NCBI GenBank assembly: GCA_030704425.1
Contig: JAPDHM010000003.1
Location: forward strand, 1-64,000
Direction of reading: 5' to 3'
DNA from: Rhodobacteraceae bacterium IMCC1909
GTDB lineage: Bacteria > Pseudomonadota > Alphaproteobacteria > Rhodobacterales > Rhodobacteraceae
Length of the DNA stretch: 64,000 nucleotides
Below, piece after piece: positions 42,096 through 52,322 of this stretch. The position numbers and the translations under genes were made by a program. The notes beneath the pieces are model-generated. The model saw only the letters and a program-made list of their open reading frames with translations, was not told where the DNA came from and searched no databases. Every line of letters begins with the position of its first letter. Position 1 is the stretch's first letter.

Positions 42096-43346
42096 AACCG
42101 ATGTGGCCCGATTGCTAGAATTGAGTGGCAGGGCGCGTTCTTTGATGGGCAGGTGTACGATGGTGCTGAACAGACCCACGCCCACCCCAAACCACCAAAC
42201 AACTGTATAGTTGCCATAGATGTCATACATCTTGCCGCCCAGCCAAATCCCAAGGAAACTGCCGAGCTGGTGGGAGAAAAAGACAATTCCGAAAAGCGTG
42301 CCCATATAGCGCAACCCATAGATATGCGCGACCAAGCCTGAGGTTAGGGGCACTGTGGCCAGCCAGAGAGACCCCATGGCCACTGAAAATAAAATCACAG
42401 AGATCGGCGTGATTGGGAGTGTAATAAATAGTGCCGCAACAATCGTCCGGGCCAAATAGATCCCCGCCAAGAGGTACTTTTTCGAATAGTGTTTCCCCAG
42501 ATAGCCGGCAGCAAGCGTGCCGGCGATATTGGCCAGTCCGATCAAAGAAATGGCCAGCGCGCCAAGGCGGGAGGTGGTTGTGATACCCACGGAATAGAGC
42601 GCACCACCGGGCATGATGGGGCCGCAGAGTTCGGTGACGAAGGCCGGGAAATGTGCGGTGATGAAGCCCAATTGATAGCCACAGGAAAAGAAGCCCAGAA
42701 AAATCAACGTGTAGCTTGGGTCCTTGAACGCCTTAATCAACACCACACCGATGCTCTCCTCCAGTTCGGACTTACTGGCCACGCGCTCGGTCTTCATCAT
42801 CGGCAAGAAGATCAGCGAGCCTATGATAACAGCTGCGAAGGTGATGAAAACATGCTGCCACGACATGAAACCCAGTAGATATTCTGCCAAAGGCGCGCCG
42901 ATCACCTGTCCGGCCGAGCCGGCGGCGGTGGCGATGGCCAGTGCCATGGATCTGTGCTCATCAGAGGCCGCTCGACCCACCACGGCCAAAATCACACCAA
43001 AGCCTGTACCCGCGATGCCGAAGCCAACCAAAATTCCATAGGCCTGCATTGCACCGGGGGTGACTGCATAGGACGATAGAATCAACCCGAGCGCATAAAC
43101 TAGGCCGCCTAACGTAATGGCTTTGCGATCGGTTACCTTTTCTGCAATCGCCCCAAAAATGGGCTGACCTATCCCCCAAAACAAGTTCTGAATGGCAATA
43201 GCCATGGAAAATTCTGTGCGCAGCCAGCCGAATTCCTCCGCCACTGGAATTTGGAAAATACCAAGGGAGGCGCGCACCGCAAAGCTCAACATCACAATAA
43301 TGCAGCCGGCGATTAAAACGGGGGTGACGAGGGAAGTTGATTTCAT
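42090..43346 (-). CDS. MFS transporter
   Basis: The 418-residue protein from ATG 43346 (MKSTSLVTPVLIAGC) has twelve predicted helices and the MFS loop motifs: DRKAITLGGLVYALGLI after helix 2 and the central linker near MKTERVASKSELEES. It resembles oxalate/formate-antiporter-like carriers. The substrate is unknown. It converges with the XdhC gene by a six-base overlap. An upstream ATG at 43409 adds a hydrophilic stretch of doubtful coding value. Confidence 0.9.
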   Translation of the reverse strand: MKSTSLVTPVLIAGCIIVMLSFAVRASLGIFQIPVAEEFGWLRTEFSMAIAIQNLFWGIGQPIFGAIAEKVTDRKAITLGGLVYALGLILSSYAVTPGAMQAYGILVGFGIAGTGFGVILAVVGRAASDEHRSMALAIATAAGSAGQVIGAPLAEYLLGFMSWQHVFITFAAVIIGSLIFLPMMKTERVASKSELEESIGVVLIKAFKDPSYTLIFLGFFSCGYQLGFITAHFPAFVTELCGPIMPGGALYSVGITTTSRLGALAISLIGLANIAGTLAAGYLGKHYSKKYLLAGIYLARTIVAALFITLPITPISVILFSVAMGSLWLATVPLTSGLVAHIYGLRYMGTLFGIVFFSHQLGSFLGIWLGGKMYDIYGNYTVVWWFGVGVGLFSTIVHLPIKERALPLNSSNRATSVL

Positions 43347-43438
43347 GCTCAGACCGTACTGCGTAAAATGGTATTCGCAAGGGCAGTAGCGATGGGCGCG
43401 CGATTGCACCCGGCGCGGCGCGCAGCTATTGGAGGGGC

Positions 43439-44494
43439 ATGAATTTGCCTGACACCTATCAAAACGCCGTCGCCTGTGGACAGTTGCAGCCTGACCCGGC
43501 GCAGGAAGCCGCGCTGTTCGCGCTTGAGCGGTTGCGGCTCGCGCTGAGCCAACCGCGAAAACGGGGGTGGTTTCGCAAGGCCACGCCGGCGCCCGATGGG
43601 ATCTATCTTTGGGGCGGTGTCGGGCGTGGTAAGTCGATGCTGATGGATATGTTTGCCCGCAGTCTTGGCCCCTCTGTTCGGCGCGTGCATTTTCATGGCT
43701 TTATGCAAGAGGTTCACGCCGGGATCGCCCGGGCCAAGGCGCAAGGTGCAGTGGATGCCATTCAACCGGTGGCCGAAGAGATGGCCAGCGGCATCCGCTG
43801 TCTGGCATTTGATGAGATGCAAATCACCGATATCACCGATGCGATGCTGGTGGGGCGTTTGTTCGAAGCGCTCTTTTCGGCGGGCATTGTCATTGTTGCT
43901 ACGTCAAACCGTCACCCGGATGATCTATATAAAAACGGGTTAAACCGACAACTTTTTTTGCCCTTCATCGCGCTGTTGCAACAAAAAATGGTGGTGCATG
44001 AGCTGGCCTCTCCCACGGATTATCGCCAAGACAGGATGGCGGGGCAGGGCTGTTATTTTACGCCCATCGATGCTGCTGCACGGGCTCGTATGGATCAAAT
44101 CTGGATGGATCTGGCCGGGGGGCCGGGGCAACCCTTTACCCTTGAGGTGAAATCCCGCTGGGTGATGGTTCCAGAATTTCGCAATGGAATTGCCCGAATG
44201 TCTTTTGCAGAGCTCTGTGGTGCCGCTTTGGGGCCGGCAGATTATCTCGCTTTGGTACGAAAGGCCAAGGTTCTGATGCTGGATGATATCCCATTGCTCG
44301 GGCGCGCAAATGCCAGCGAGGCCAAACGCTTTGTTACGCTCATTGATGCAGTCTATGAAGCGCAAATTGGGTTTATCGCCTCTGCCGCGGCCATGCCTGA
44401 GGCGCTCTATCCCAGTGGCACAGGCAGTTTTGAATTTGAACGCACCGCCTCGCGCTTGGCCGAAATGCAGGCTGATGGATGGGGGCGAGGCTAG
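43439..44494 (+). CDS. zapE: Cell division protein ZapE (AFG1-like ATPase)
   Basis: The 351-residue ATPase contains YLWGGVGRGKSMLMDMF (Walker A), RCLAFDEMQITDITDAM (Walker B), and ATSNRHPDDLYKNGLNRQLF with the sensor region. AFG1/ZapE proteins act at the division site in some bacteria and at the inner membrane. It diverges from the MFS gene, and its 3' end overlaps folC by four bases. Confidence 0.94.
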   Translation: MNLPDTYQNAVACGQLQPDPAQEAALFALERLRLALSQPRKRGWFRKATPAPDGIYLWGGVGRGKSMLMDMFARSLGPSVRRVHFHGFMQEVHAGIARAKAQGAVDAIQPVAEEMASGIRCLAFDEMQITDITDAMLVGRLFEALFSAGIVIVATSNRHPDDLYKNGLNRQLFLPFIALLQQKMVVHELASPTDYRQDRMAGQGCYFTPIDAAARARMDQIWMDLAGGPGQPFTLEVKSRWVMVPEFRNGIARMSFAELCGAALGPADYLALVRKAKVLMLDDIPLLGRANASEAKRFVTLIDAVYEAQIGFIASAAAMPEALYPSGTGSFEFERTASRLAEMQADGWGRG

Positions 44495-45774
44495 GGAGTC
44501 GCGTAATTCTCGCGCAAGACATGCCCTGCCAGATACAGTGATCCGCAGATCAAAATCCGCGCCTGTGGGTGGCTTTGGGACAGGTCCTGAAGGGCTGCGT
44601 GCACATCGCTTGCCTCGCGGGAGGGGATGGCACAGCTCTGGCCCACTTCAGCCAGATCCGCACTGGAAATCGCGTTGATTTCATTTGGAATCGTCACGGT
44701 GGTGAGCGAGGCGCAATGCGCTGCAATGGGCGCTAAAAACCCTGTTACATCTTTGGTATTGAGCATGCCGCAGATGATATGGGTGTCGCGTTTGCGCAGG
44801 GTGGCGAGAGTTGCGGCAATGGCGCGTCCGGCAGCGGGATTATGCCCGCCATCGAGCCAAATCTCATGGCCGGGAAGGCTGTCGACGAGCCGGCCTTGGC
44901 GCAACCGTTGCATGCGTGCGGGCCAATAGGCTTGCAACATGGCCGCGGTGCAGGCGTCCTCGCCCTGTCTAAGATACCGAAGGGTGGCGATGGCCGCGCC
45001 GGCGTTTTGTATTTGATGCGGACCTGGCAGGCAGGGCAGGGGTAGATCCAAAAGCCCAGTTTCGTCTTGATAGACCAAGCGTCCCGCTTCGGTGGTGACA
45101 TGCCAATGTTGCCCATGGATGCGCAAATCTGCGCCAACTTTGGCCGCCTGACGTTCGATCACCTCGAGGGCTTCCTCTGGTTGCGGCCCCACAATAGCGG
45201 TGACGCCGCGCTTTAGGATACCCGCTTTTTCAAAGGCAATCTTGGCCAGCGTGTCGCCAAGGAATTGCTGGTGATCGAGATCAATGGGTGTGAGGACACA
45301 GGCCGCCGGCTTGTCGACCACATTGGTCACATCTAAACGCCCCCCCATGCCGGTTTCCAGCAAGGTATAATCTGCCGCGTGTTCGGCAAAGCCCTGCAAT
45401 GCCGCGCACGTGGTAATTTCAAAATAGGTGATCGTCTCACCGCCATTTGCGCTGTAGCAGCGATCAAGCAGCTCTGTGAGCGCCGCTTCGCTGATCAATT
45501 CACCGGCAATGCGGATGCGTTCATGGAATTTCGCGAGATGCGGCGAGGTATAGGCATGAACAGTTCGCCCCGCCCCTTCGAGACCTGCGCGGATCATGGC
45601 CTGCGTGCTGCCTTTGCCATTGGTGCCGGCCAGATGAATGACGCTTGGCAGCCGATCTTGCGGATTGCCCAAAGCTCGCAGAAGCCGCCAAACCCGGTCT
45701 AAAGTTAAATCAATGACCTTAGGATGAAGGGCCATCATCCGCTCGAGGATGACGTCAGAATTTCTTGATGTCAT
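44491..45774 (-). CDS. folC: Bifunctional dihydrofolate synthase/folylpolyglutamate synthase
   Basis: The 427-residue enzyme adds glutamate to dihydropteroate and folates. It has the Mur-ligase-type P-loop VIHLAGTNGKGSTQAMI, EMTGMG-like TLLETGMGGRLDVTNVV, and LDGGHNPAAGRA near the end. It starts four bases inside accD, as in many Rhodobacterales (accD-folC operon). Confidence 0.96.
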   Translation of the reverse strand: MTSRNSDVILERMMALHPKVIDLTLDRVWRLLRALGNPQDRLPSVIHLAGTNGKGSTQAMIRAGLEGAGRTVHAYTSPHLAKFHERIRIAGELISEAALTELLDRCYSANGGETITYFEITTCAALQGFAEHAADYTLLETGMGGRLDVTNVVDKPAACVLTPIDLDHQQFLGDTLAKIAFEKAGILKRGVTAIVGPQPEEALEVIERQAAKVGADLRIHGQHWHVTTEAGRLVYQDETGLLDLPLPCLPGPHQIQNAGAAIATLRYLRQGEDACTAAMLQAYWPARMQRLRQGRLVDSLPGHEIWLDGGHNPAAGRAIAATLATLRKRDTHIICGMLNTKDVTGFLAPIAAHCASLTTVTIPNEINAISSADLAEVGQSCAIPSREASDVHAALQDLSQSHPQARILICGSLYLAGHVLRENYATP

Positions 45775-46691
45775 TTCGCGCTATTCGTTTCGACAGAAGT
45801 CTCATCGGTCGAGGGTTTAGGCAAATCCCCTTTGATAGCCGGGGATTGTTTCAACAGCATCCGGGTGATGGTGATCAATTCATCGCGCATTTGGGTGCGA
45901 TGTGTCACCCGGTCCAACATCCCGTGATCCAACAGATACTCAGCACGCTGGAACCCTTCTGGTAATTTTTCACGAATGGTTTGCTCAATGACCCTTTGGC
46001 CTGCAAAGCAGATCAATGCATTGGGTTCGGCGATATGCACATCACCCAACATCGCATAGGAGGCAGTGACCCCGCCTGTGGTGGGGTGGGTCAGTACAAC
46101 GATATAGGGAAGGCCAGCCTCTTTGAGCATTTGCACGGCAACGGTGGTGCGGGGCATTTGCATCAAGGACAAAATCCCCTCTTGCATCCGCGCGCCGCCG
46201 GCAGCTGAGAACAATATCAGCGGGCGTTTGAGCTCAACTGCGCGCTGGGCTGCGGCGATGATGGCGTTGCCAACATACATGCCCATAGATCCACCCATGA
46301 AAGCAAAATCCTGGCACGCGGCGACAATGCCCGTGCGGCCCATCTCGCCTTCTACGACCAGCATGGCTTCTGCCTCGCCAGTTTTCTTTTGCGCGGCTTT
46401 CATTCGGTCGGGATATTTCTTTTGATCGCGGAAATGCAGCGGGTCGGTGATGGGTTTTGGCACATCTACTTCAACAAAGATTCCACCGTCAAACAAAGTT
46501 TCCATGCGCGCGCGCGGGCTGATGCCCATATGGTGATCGCAATGGGTGCAGACGTTCAAATTCTCCGACAGCTCGCGGTGAAACAACATCGTGCCGCATT
46601 CGGCGCATTTGGTCCAAAGATTTTCGGGAACTTCGCGGCGTGAAAATAGCGAATTAATCTTTGGCCTGACGTAATTAGAAATCCAATTCAA
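45771..46691 (-). CDS. accD: Acetyl-CoA carboxylase carboxyltransferase subunit beta
   Basis: The 306-residue subunit has the zinc ribbon CAECGTMLFHRELSENLNVC with a following THC, then the crotonase-like core with FMGGSMGMYVGNAI, FSAAGGARMQEGILSLMQM and THPTTGGVTASYAMLGD. With AccA it transfers CO2 to acetyl-CoA to make malonyl-CoA. Length is normal. It leads the accD-folC pair. Confidence 0.97.
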   Translation of the reverse strand: MNWISNYVRPKINSLFSRREVPENLWTKCAECGTMLFHRELSENLNVCTHCDHHMGISPRARMETLFDGGIFVEVDVPKPITDPLHFRDQKKYPDRMKAAQKKTGEAEAMLVVEGEMGRTGIVAACQDFAFMGGSMGMYVGNAIIAAAQRAVELKRPLILFSAAGGARMQEGILSLMQMPRTTVAVQMLKEAGLPYIVVLTHPTTGGVTASYAMLGDVHIAEPNALICFAGQRVIEQTIREKLPEGFQRAEYLLDHGMLDRVTHRTQMRDELITITRMLLKQSPAIKGDLPKPSTDETSVETNSAK

Positions 46692-46754
46692 CGGGTGTGT
46701 TTCCTGTTTTATACGACTTGGGGTCAGTTAATCATCTACGGGCAAAATTGCAAC

Positions 46755-47636
46755 TCACCTGCGCAGTGCGATGCGGACAGTGAGATAGGCCAGCAGGAGG
46801 AAGGCAGCGTCATATGGCATGAGCGAGATTAACCGCTCCTCATCCATGATCGAAAAATCACAGGTAAAAAGCGCCAGCCCTCCGAGGTAGTCTGGAAACC
46901 CAAAAATAACAATAGCATAGAAGTTCCAAACAAAATGAAACGCAATAGCTGGGCCCAGCGTGCCACTGCGCGCGGTGAGGTCGGCGGCGATCACACCAAA
47001 GAGGGTTGTGGACAGAGCGATCCAGGGCGCCGCCGCCCCCATGACGGCGGGATCATAATGCAAAAGGCCAAAAATTGACGAAGGGATCATGATCCAGATA
47101 AATCGATGCAGGCCAAGCGCTGCCAATTGGCTTTGCAAATATCCGCGAAATACCAATTCTTCCGCACTGACCTGAATGAGCAGGAACGCCAATGTGAGGG
47201 GCAGCAGGCTGAGCCATTGGCTGAGCGGGAGGTTTTGCACGAACGTGGTGCCATAACTTGCGATGACAGCCACGACCGTGGCCATAACGAATAAACTGCC
47301 TATAGTTCTGAAAAATTGTCCTTTTGCGCGGGAAAAATCGCCGATGAGCAAAAGCGGGCTGTGGTGATGCAGGCTCCAGACCGTGAAACTGACCGCGGCA
47401 GTAATGAACGCGAAACTGCCCAATATGACAAACATTTGACTTGGGCTGCTGGGGCCAGGCAGTTGCAGGGTCTGCTCAAACCAAGCCTCGCCCATAACGG
47501 GCAAAAGTACCTGCCAACTGAGGCGTACGAGTAGCATGTAGAGTAGGGCTGTGATCACAAGTCCGAGGATGAGCCTCAGAAGGCTCGCCTTTGCCCGTGC
47601 CGGGGCGATGAGGGCTTCATAGGGTTCGTAAGACAT
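46755..47636 (-). CDS. CPBP family intramembrane metalloprotease
   Basis: The protein of 293 residues from ATG 47636 has several membrane helices and the three CPBP motifs: SAEELVFRGYLQSQLAALG (EExxxR), IFGLLHYD and AFHFVWNFYAIV (HxxxN). Members are Rce1-like proteases or proteins of unknown role. A longer frame from 47711 would add a hydrophilic segment. No operon partner is evident. Confidence 0.9.
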   Translation of the reverse strand: MSYEPYEALIAPARAKASLLRLILGLVITALLYMLLVRLSWQVLLPVMGEAWFEQTLQLPGPSSPSQMFVILGSFAFITAAVSFTVWSLHHHSPLLLIGDFSRAKGQFFRTIGSLFVMATVVAVIASYGTTFVQNLPLSQWLSLLPLTLAFLLIQVSAEELVFRGYLQSQLAALGLHRFIWIMIPSSIFGLLHYDPAVMGAAAPWIALSTTLFGVIAADLTARSGTLGPAIAFHFVWNFYAIVIFGFPDYLGGLALFTCDFSIMDEERLISLMPYDAAFLLLAYLTVRIALRR

Positions 47637-47772
47637 AAAATAAGATACAGCGCGCGCGCTGTGCTGGCCAGCGTGAAACGCAATTATGCGCAAAACTTGG
47701 CTGACCTTCACCCTTGTCCCAAGCTCGTGAAGCGCTTAAACAACCGCAAAGCTATATATAAAGGGTCCTGCA

Positions 47773-49506
47773 ATGAATAAGCCTGCCTTCGACAAATCCA
47801 ATCTGCCCAGCCGACATGTGTCGGTCGGTCCCGCGCGTGCGCCGCACCGTTCCTTTTATTATGCGATGGGCATGACCGCCGAAGAAATCGCACAGCCTTT
47901 TGTGGGCGTCGCCACCTGTTGGAACGAGGCAGCTCCTTGTAATATTTCGCTCAACCGCCAGGCTCAGGCCGCTAAGATCGGTGTGAAACATGCCGCCGGA
48001 ACCCCGCGGGAGTTTACCACAATCACCGTGACGGATGGCATTGCTATGGGTCATGAGGGGATGCGCTCCTCCTTGGCCAGCCGCGAGGCGATTGCCGATT
48101 CCGTTGAGCTTACCGTGCGCGGGCATTGCTATGACGCACTGGTGGGTCTTGCCGGTTGCGACAAATCATTGCCAGGTATGATGATGGCCATGGTGCGGCT
48201 CAATGTGCCATCGGTTTTTGTCTATGGCGGATCCATCCTGCCGGGTACGATGAACGGCAAAGACGTGACGGTTCAAGATGTGTTTGAAGCCGTGGGCCAG
48301 CACCAAGCCGGTCAACTTTCAACCTGTGAGCTTGAAAAACTGGAAGCAGTGGCTTGCCCCTCAGCGGGTGCCTGCGGTGGACAGTTTACGGCCAATACAA
48401 TGGCCTGTGTCTCTGAAGCGATTGGCCTGGCCTTGCCAAACTCCACAGGAGCCCCAGCACCTTACGAATCGCGCGACCAATATGCTGTTGCTTCCGGTGA
48501 AGCGGTGATGAACTTGCTGGAGAAAAACATTCGCGCCCGCGATATCGTGACATTGAAATCTTTGGAGAACGCGGCGCGGGTTGTGGCCTGTACGGGCGGG
48601 TCGACCAACGCCGGCTTGCACCTGCCAGCAATTGCCCATGAGGCAGGCTTGGAATTTTATCTTGATGATGTCTGCGAAATTTTCCGCGATACGCCGTATT
48701 TTGTCGACTTGAAGCCTGGCGGGCAATATGTCGCCAAAGACCTCTTTGAGGTTGGTGGTGTTCCGGTTGTGATGAAGGAGCTGCGCAAAGCGGGTTTGAT
48801 GCACGAAGATTGCATGACCGCCACCGGGCGCTCCATGGGCGAAGAGCTGGACTTGATCGAGCGTGAAGCCGATGGCCGGGTGATCTATCCGGTCGAAACC
48901 CCCATCACAAAAACGGGTGGCGTTGTGGGCCTCAAAGGCAATCTTGCTCCGGAAGGCGCGATTGTGAAAGTGGCGGGCATCGCAGCACAGCATCAGATTT
49001 TCACCGGTCCTGCTCGGGTCTTTGAATGCGAAGAAGACGCTTTTGAAGCTGTGAAAGAGCGTGCCTATGAAGAAGGTGAAGTTTTGGTGATCCGCAATGA
49101 AGGCCCATCAGGGGGCCCCGGCATGCGTGAAATGCTCTCCACCACAGCGGCGCTTTCTGGCCAAGGCATGGGCAAAAAAGTTGCCCTCATCACCGATGGG
49201 CGTTTCTCCGGCGCGACGCGCGGTTTTTGTGTGGGTCACGTGGGGCCTGAGGCGGCGGCCGGTGGCCCGATCGCTTTGATTGAAACGGGTGACGTGGTCA
49301 CGATCAATGCTATTTCTGGTGAGCTGAATGTTGATTTGACCGACGAAGAATTGGCCGAACGCAAAGCCAATTGGAAAGGCCCGCGTGAGACCATCTACGC
49401 CAGCGGCGCGCTTTGGAAATATTCGCAATTGGTGGGTCCAACCTACCAAGGGGCGGTGACCCATCCCGGCGGCAAAGCAGAGCGTCACGCGTATTTTGAT
49501 CTCTAA
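47773..49506 (+). CDS. ilvD: Dihydroxy-acid dehydratase
   Basis: The 577-residue enzyme makes the 2-oxo acid precursors of valine and isoleucine. The Fe-S cluster Cys residues are in [19 protein letters not shown] and [14 protein letters not shown], and the C-terminal segment [20 protein letters not shown] is strongly conserved. The start ATG is clear. Length is normal. Confidence 0.97.
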   Translation: MNKPAFDKSNLPSRHVSVGPARAPHRSFYYAMGMTAEEIAQPFVGVATCWNEAAPCNISLNRQAQAAKIGVKHAAGTPREFTTITVTDGIAMGHEGMRSSLASREAIADSVELTVRGHCYDALVGLAGCDKSLPGMMMAMVRLNVPSVFVYGGSILPGTMNGKDVTVQDVFEAVGQHQAGQLSTCELEKLEAVACPSAGACGGQFTANTMACVSEAIGLALPNSTGAPAPYESRDQYAVASGEAVMNLLEKNIRARDIVTLKSLENAARVVACTGGSTNAGLHLPAIAHEAGLEFYLDDVCEIFRDTPYFVDLKPGGQYVAKDLFEVGGVPVVMKELRKAGLMHEDCMTATGRSMGEELDLIEREADGRVIYPVETPITKTGGVVGLKGNLAPEGAIVKVAGIAAQHQIFTGPARVFECEEDAFEAVKERAYEEGEVLVIRNEGPSGGPGMREMLSTTAALSGQGMGKKVALITDGRFSGATRGFCVGHVGPEAAAGGPIALIETGDVVTINAISGELNVDLTDEELAERKANWKGPRETIYASGALWKYSQLVGPTYQGAVTHPGGKAERHAYFDL

Positions 49507-50086
49507 GCTTCTTTTGGCAGCTGGCATTTTTGCACTGGCTGGCTGCCAAACACATCTATTTGAAAACACACAACCCGCCGGCGCTCCTGGTGCTCGGGTA
49601 TCCTTGCCCAGCGGGATCACAATTGGGGCGCCGAAAGGCTATTGCCGCGATGGCCGCAGTGGGCGCCGGGGCGGGGTGGTCTTTGCCAGCTGCGTCAGGC
49701 TGCGCGGCAGTGATGCGTTCGACCCCACTTATGCACATCTTTTAACGGGTGCAGCGGCCGGCGCAAAAAGTAATTTACAGGTGGTCGCAGGGTTTGTCCG
49801 CAAGGACGCGGGCAAAGGGTGGCTAGCGGCGAGCGGAAAAGCCGACGACGTGTCGATTCACGCGGTAAAACGACGCCGCAATGCGCTTTATGTCGAGCTC
49901 ACAGATCGATCGCGCCCGGGCTATCTTGGCGCGCGGGGGTGGAAAGCCTTTGTGAATGTCGCAGATCAGCTGGTAGTCTTAGGGGTCTATTCTGGACTGG
50001 GGCCGAGCGTTTCAGGAATTGACGGTGAAGAGCTCCTCCGCGCCTTTGCTCAAGCGACGCTCGCCGCAGAAAACCCAGAGAAATAG
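49496..50086 (+). CDS. Hypothetical lipoprotein
   Basis: The 196-residue frame starts at a TTG overlapping the ilvD stop. It begins with [20 protein letters not shown], a clear lipoprotein signal with the lipidated Cys at residue 17. The rest contains [13 protein letters not shown] and [13 protein letters not shown], mostly beta-type, of no recognised family. Coupling to ilvD is by overlap only. Confidence 0.78.
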   Translation: MISKLLLAAGIFALAGCQTHLFENTQPAGAPGARVSLPSGITIGAPKGYCRDGRSGRRGGVVFASCVRLRGSDAFDPTYAHLLTGAAAGAKSNLQVVAGFVRKDAGKGWLAASGKADDVSIHAVKRRRNALYVELTDRSRPGYLGARGWKAFVNVADQLVVLGVYSGLGPSVSGIDGEELLRAFAQATLAAENPEK

Positions 50087-50261
50087 CACGCCAGCACAGC
50101 CAAGCATGACGTCAACATCGCCGTCCCGCAGCTCTTGCTTCCGCCTCGACGAGTATATGCAGACGTCGTAAATATTCTGTAAATTTAACAGAATAATATT
50201 TAACTATTTGTAGAATTCTGCGCCTGCCTCCCCTATAAACAAGAGTATATTGTGAAGTACT

Positions 50262-51041
50262 TTGGGCATTGAATTGATTTATTTTGGCTATTTAGGGCGG
50301 GCACTATCAGCTGCATACCTAAAGTTTTGGCGCAATCGCCTGCAGCGCGCTGCGGGGGAGAAGACCGCCAAGCTCCGCCAGCAGCGGCGCGAGGCCTTGG
50401 CGCTTCAGCGCGAGCTGGGTGACGTCTTGCCCCGCATCAATGATGAATTGCACCACAGGCTGCGTGGGTCCAAGGCATATCGGCATGGCTCCAATATGCT
50501 TTGGTCTTGGTGCCCCGAGCTCTGGGCCGCGCCATGCCTCTCGGTGGCCGGCCCTGTTCCCCAAAGTGGCGCGCGCCTTGCGTCAAATACTAAAGTATTT
50601 TTTGATGATGCGGACTGCGCAGTTATTACACAGCAATTTAGCAACGACATTTCAGAAGCCTTCGCGCCCTATGGGGTGGCTTTGGAGCTGTTTCAATTTG
50701 AGGGTAGTTTTCTGTCCCTCGCCATTGATCTGCCCGATGAGCTGTACCAGACTTTTGCCAAAGACGAATTGATTGGCCTGTCCGGGGCAATCGTTGCAGA
50801 GCGTCCAACGGGATTTACGGTGCGCTTGAAAATCAAGCACGGGCCCAATACTGAGCAACTCATTCAGGTGCATGACCTCAGCAATTCGGAGTTCGGATTG
50901 GAATTTGATCCTGAACATCTGAAAATCAATGTGAATCGCGTGGAAAAAATCTGGCTGGATCTGGTGTTTGAGACCCCAAGTTTTAACCGCATTTCACTTA
51001 GAGATCTGGCATTTAGCAAGCGACCGCGGGTTGAGATTTAA
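50262..51041 (+). CDS. DUF6478 family protein
   Basis: The 259-residue protein matches the Rhodobacterales DUF6478 family. An N-terminal basic helical region is followed by GSNMLWSWCPELWAAP, FQFEGSFLSLAIDLPDEL, RLKIKHGPNTEQLIQ and a C-terminal FNRISLRDLAFSKRPR. Function is unknown. The start used is a TTG at 50262; no better start is seen. It precedes a small frameshifted gene whose relatives are probably co-transcribed. Confidence 0.85.
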   Translation: MGIELIYFGYLGRALSAAYLKFWRNRLQRAAGEKTAKLRQQRREALALQRELGDVLPRINDELHHRLRGSKAYRHGSNMLWSWCPELWAAPCLSVAGPVPQSGARLASNTKVFFDDADCAVITQQFSNDISEAFAPYGVALELFQFEGSFLSLAIDLPDELYQTFAKDELIGLSGAIVAERPTGFTVRLKIKHGPNTEQLIQVHDLSNSEFGLEFDPEHLKINVNRVEKIWLDLVFETPSFNRISLRDLAFSKRPRVEI

Positions 51042-51058
51042 TTGAAAAGGACCGCAAC

Positions 51059-51413
51059 ATGAGCAAACTCACGCATTATGAGCTGAGAAATGGGATTTGG
51101 TCAGGGCGGCTGGAAGGCAGCGCGGATGCGCCAAATGTGATCGCGACCTACCAAAGGGTTGAGATTGCGGATATGTCCGTGACGCCGATTTCGGGTAATA
51201 TTTGGAGCTTGGAGCTCCCCCCGGCCGCTTGAGATGCTGTCTGACGGTGTTCACAGCTGTATCATCTCTTTGGAGACGGGTGAGAAAATCGGTGATTTGA
51301 CGGTGATCGCAGGTGAAGTGTTGGCCGGTGATTTACGCGCTGAAATCGCGCGGTTGCGGGCGGAATTGGATCTGCTCAAAACTGTTGTGCGGCGCGGGTT
51401 GGCGCGAAACTAG
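51059..51413 (+). pseudogene. Small conserved hypothetical gene with a frameshift
   Basis: The frame MSKLTHYELRNGIWSGRLEG runs to a stop in the LPPAA region. Good coding sequence continues in another frame (LSDGVHSCIISLETGEKIGD) to a stop at 51413, ending with a coiled-coil-like RAEIARLRAELDLLK. Removal of one C from the C run at 51217-51222 joins both halves into about 117 residues. Either a recent mutation or a homopolymer sequencing error is possible. The gene follows the DUF6478 gene. Confidence 0.75.
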
Positions 51414-52315
51414 GGGCGCGTTGGCACCAAGATCACTTCGACTCGTCGATTGATCTCGCGGCCCTCTGGTGCGGTGTTACTGGCCAACGGTGAGAAATAT
51501 CCGATCCCTTCATAACCCACCCGTGTTGGCGAAATCTGAGGAAATTGATCGAGCAACATTGTCCGCACCGCCTCGGCTCTTTGTTTGGACAGATCAAGAT
51601 TGGCCTCATGTGATCCGCTGGAATCCGTGTGACCTACGAGAGCGATGGATTGATCGCTGTGGCGTATCAAATAGGCACCGAGTGCCTGTAGCGAGGCGAA
51701 ACTCACCTTGTCCAACCGTGCCGATCCCGCGTCGAAAGTGAGATCTGCAAGCACATAACGCCCGGTGGCGATGAGATCTGTCTCCAAGATGCCGCTGGCT
51801 GATGTCAGCGATGCCGAAGACAGCTCAATCGGCGGTGCGTCCGCCGGTCTGACCTGGGTGAGTTGCACATGGGTTTGACCCAAAGAACGGCTGATCAATA
51901 GCCATAGGCCCTGGGTGCCATCCTTTAGTCCAGATAAAAAGACATAGTCGCCAAGATCCACAAACATTTGCGGGGGAGGCACGATCGGCAGGGTAAAGCG
52001 GAAATCATAACCGCCGCAGGTTTGATCTGCGCATTGCAAGGTCAAGTCATAGCCCTGTGCTTCCAGTTGTGGCCAAATTGCAGCCGCCACCACATCGGGT
52101 TTGCGGATCTCGCTGGACTGAAATGTGGTTTTCGTGACCTGTCCTGTGAGGGTGACGCTGGGCACCTCGGTGCCATTCCAAACGCCGGTGGGTAAATTCA
52201 GGGTGGCCAAGCTCTGCTCACTTTGGCTGCTTTGCACCAGATCGATGGGCATGTCCAGCTCAAGTGCTTGAGCTTGACATGGAAGGAGCAGCAAGAATGC
52301 GAAGTGGCGTAGCAT
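51410..52315 (-). CDS. OmpA family outer membrane-associated protein
   Basis: The 301-residue precursor starts at ATG 52315 with a signal peptide (MLRHFAFLLLLPCQAQA). The C-terminal OmpA domain binds peptidoglycan, with ADLTFDAGSARLDKVSFASL, IALVGHTDSSGSHEANLDLS and the closing GREINRRVEVIL containing the conserved Asn-x2-Arg-Arg. The N-terminal half is of unknown fold. It is convergent with the frameshifted gene to its left. Confidence 0.9.
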   Translation of the reverse strand: MLRHFAFLLLLPCQAQALELDMPIDLVQSSQSEQSLATLNLPTGVWNGTEVPSVTLTGQVTKTTFQSSEIRKPDVVAAAIWPQLEAQGYDLTLQCADQTCGGYDFRFTLPIVPPPQMFVDLGDYVFLSGLKDGTQGLWLLISRSLGQTHVQLTQVRPADAPPIELSSASLTSASGILETDLIATGRYVLADLTFDAGSARLDKVSFASLQALGAYLIRHSDQSIALVGHTDSSGSHEANLDLSKQRAEAVRTMLLDQFPQISPTRVGYEGIGYFSPLASNTAPEGREINRRVEVILVPTRP

Positions 52316-52322
52316 CTGGGTC

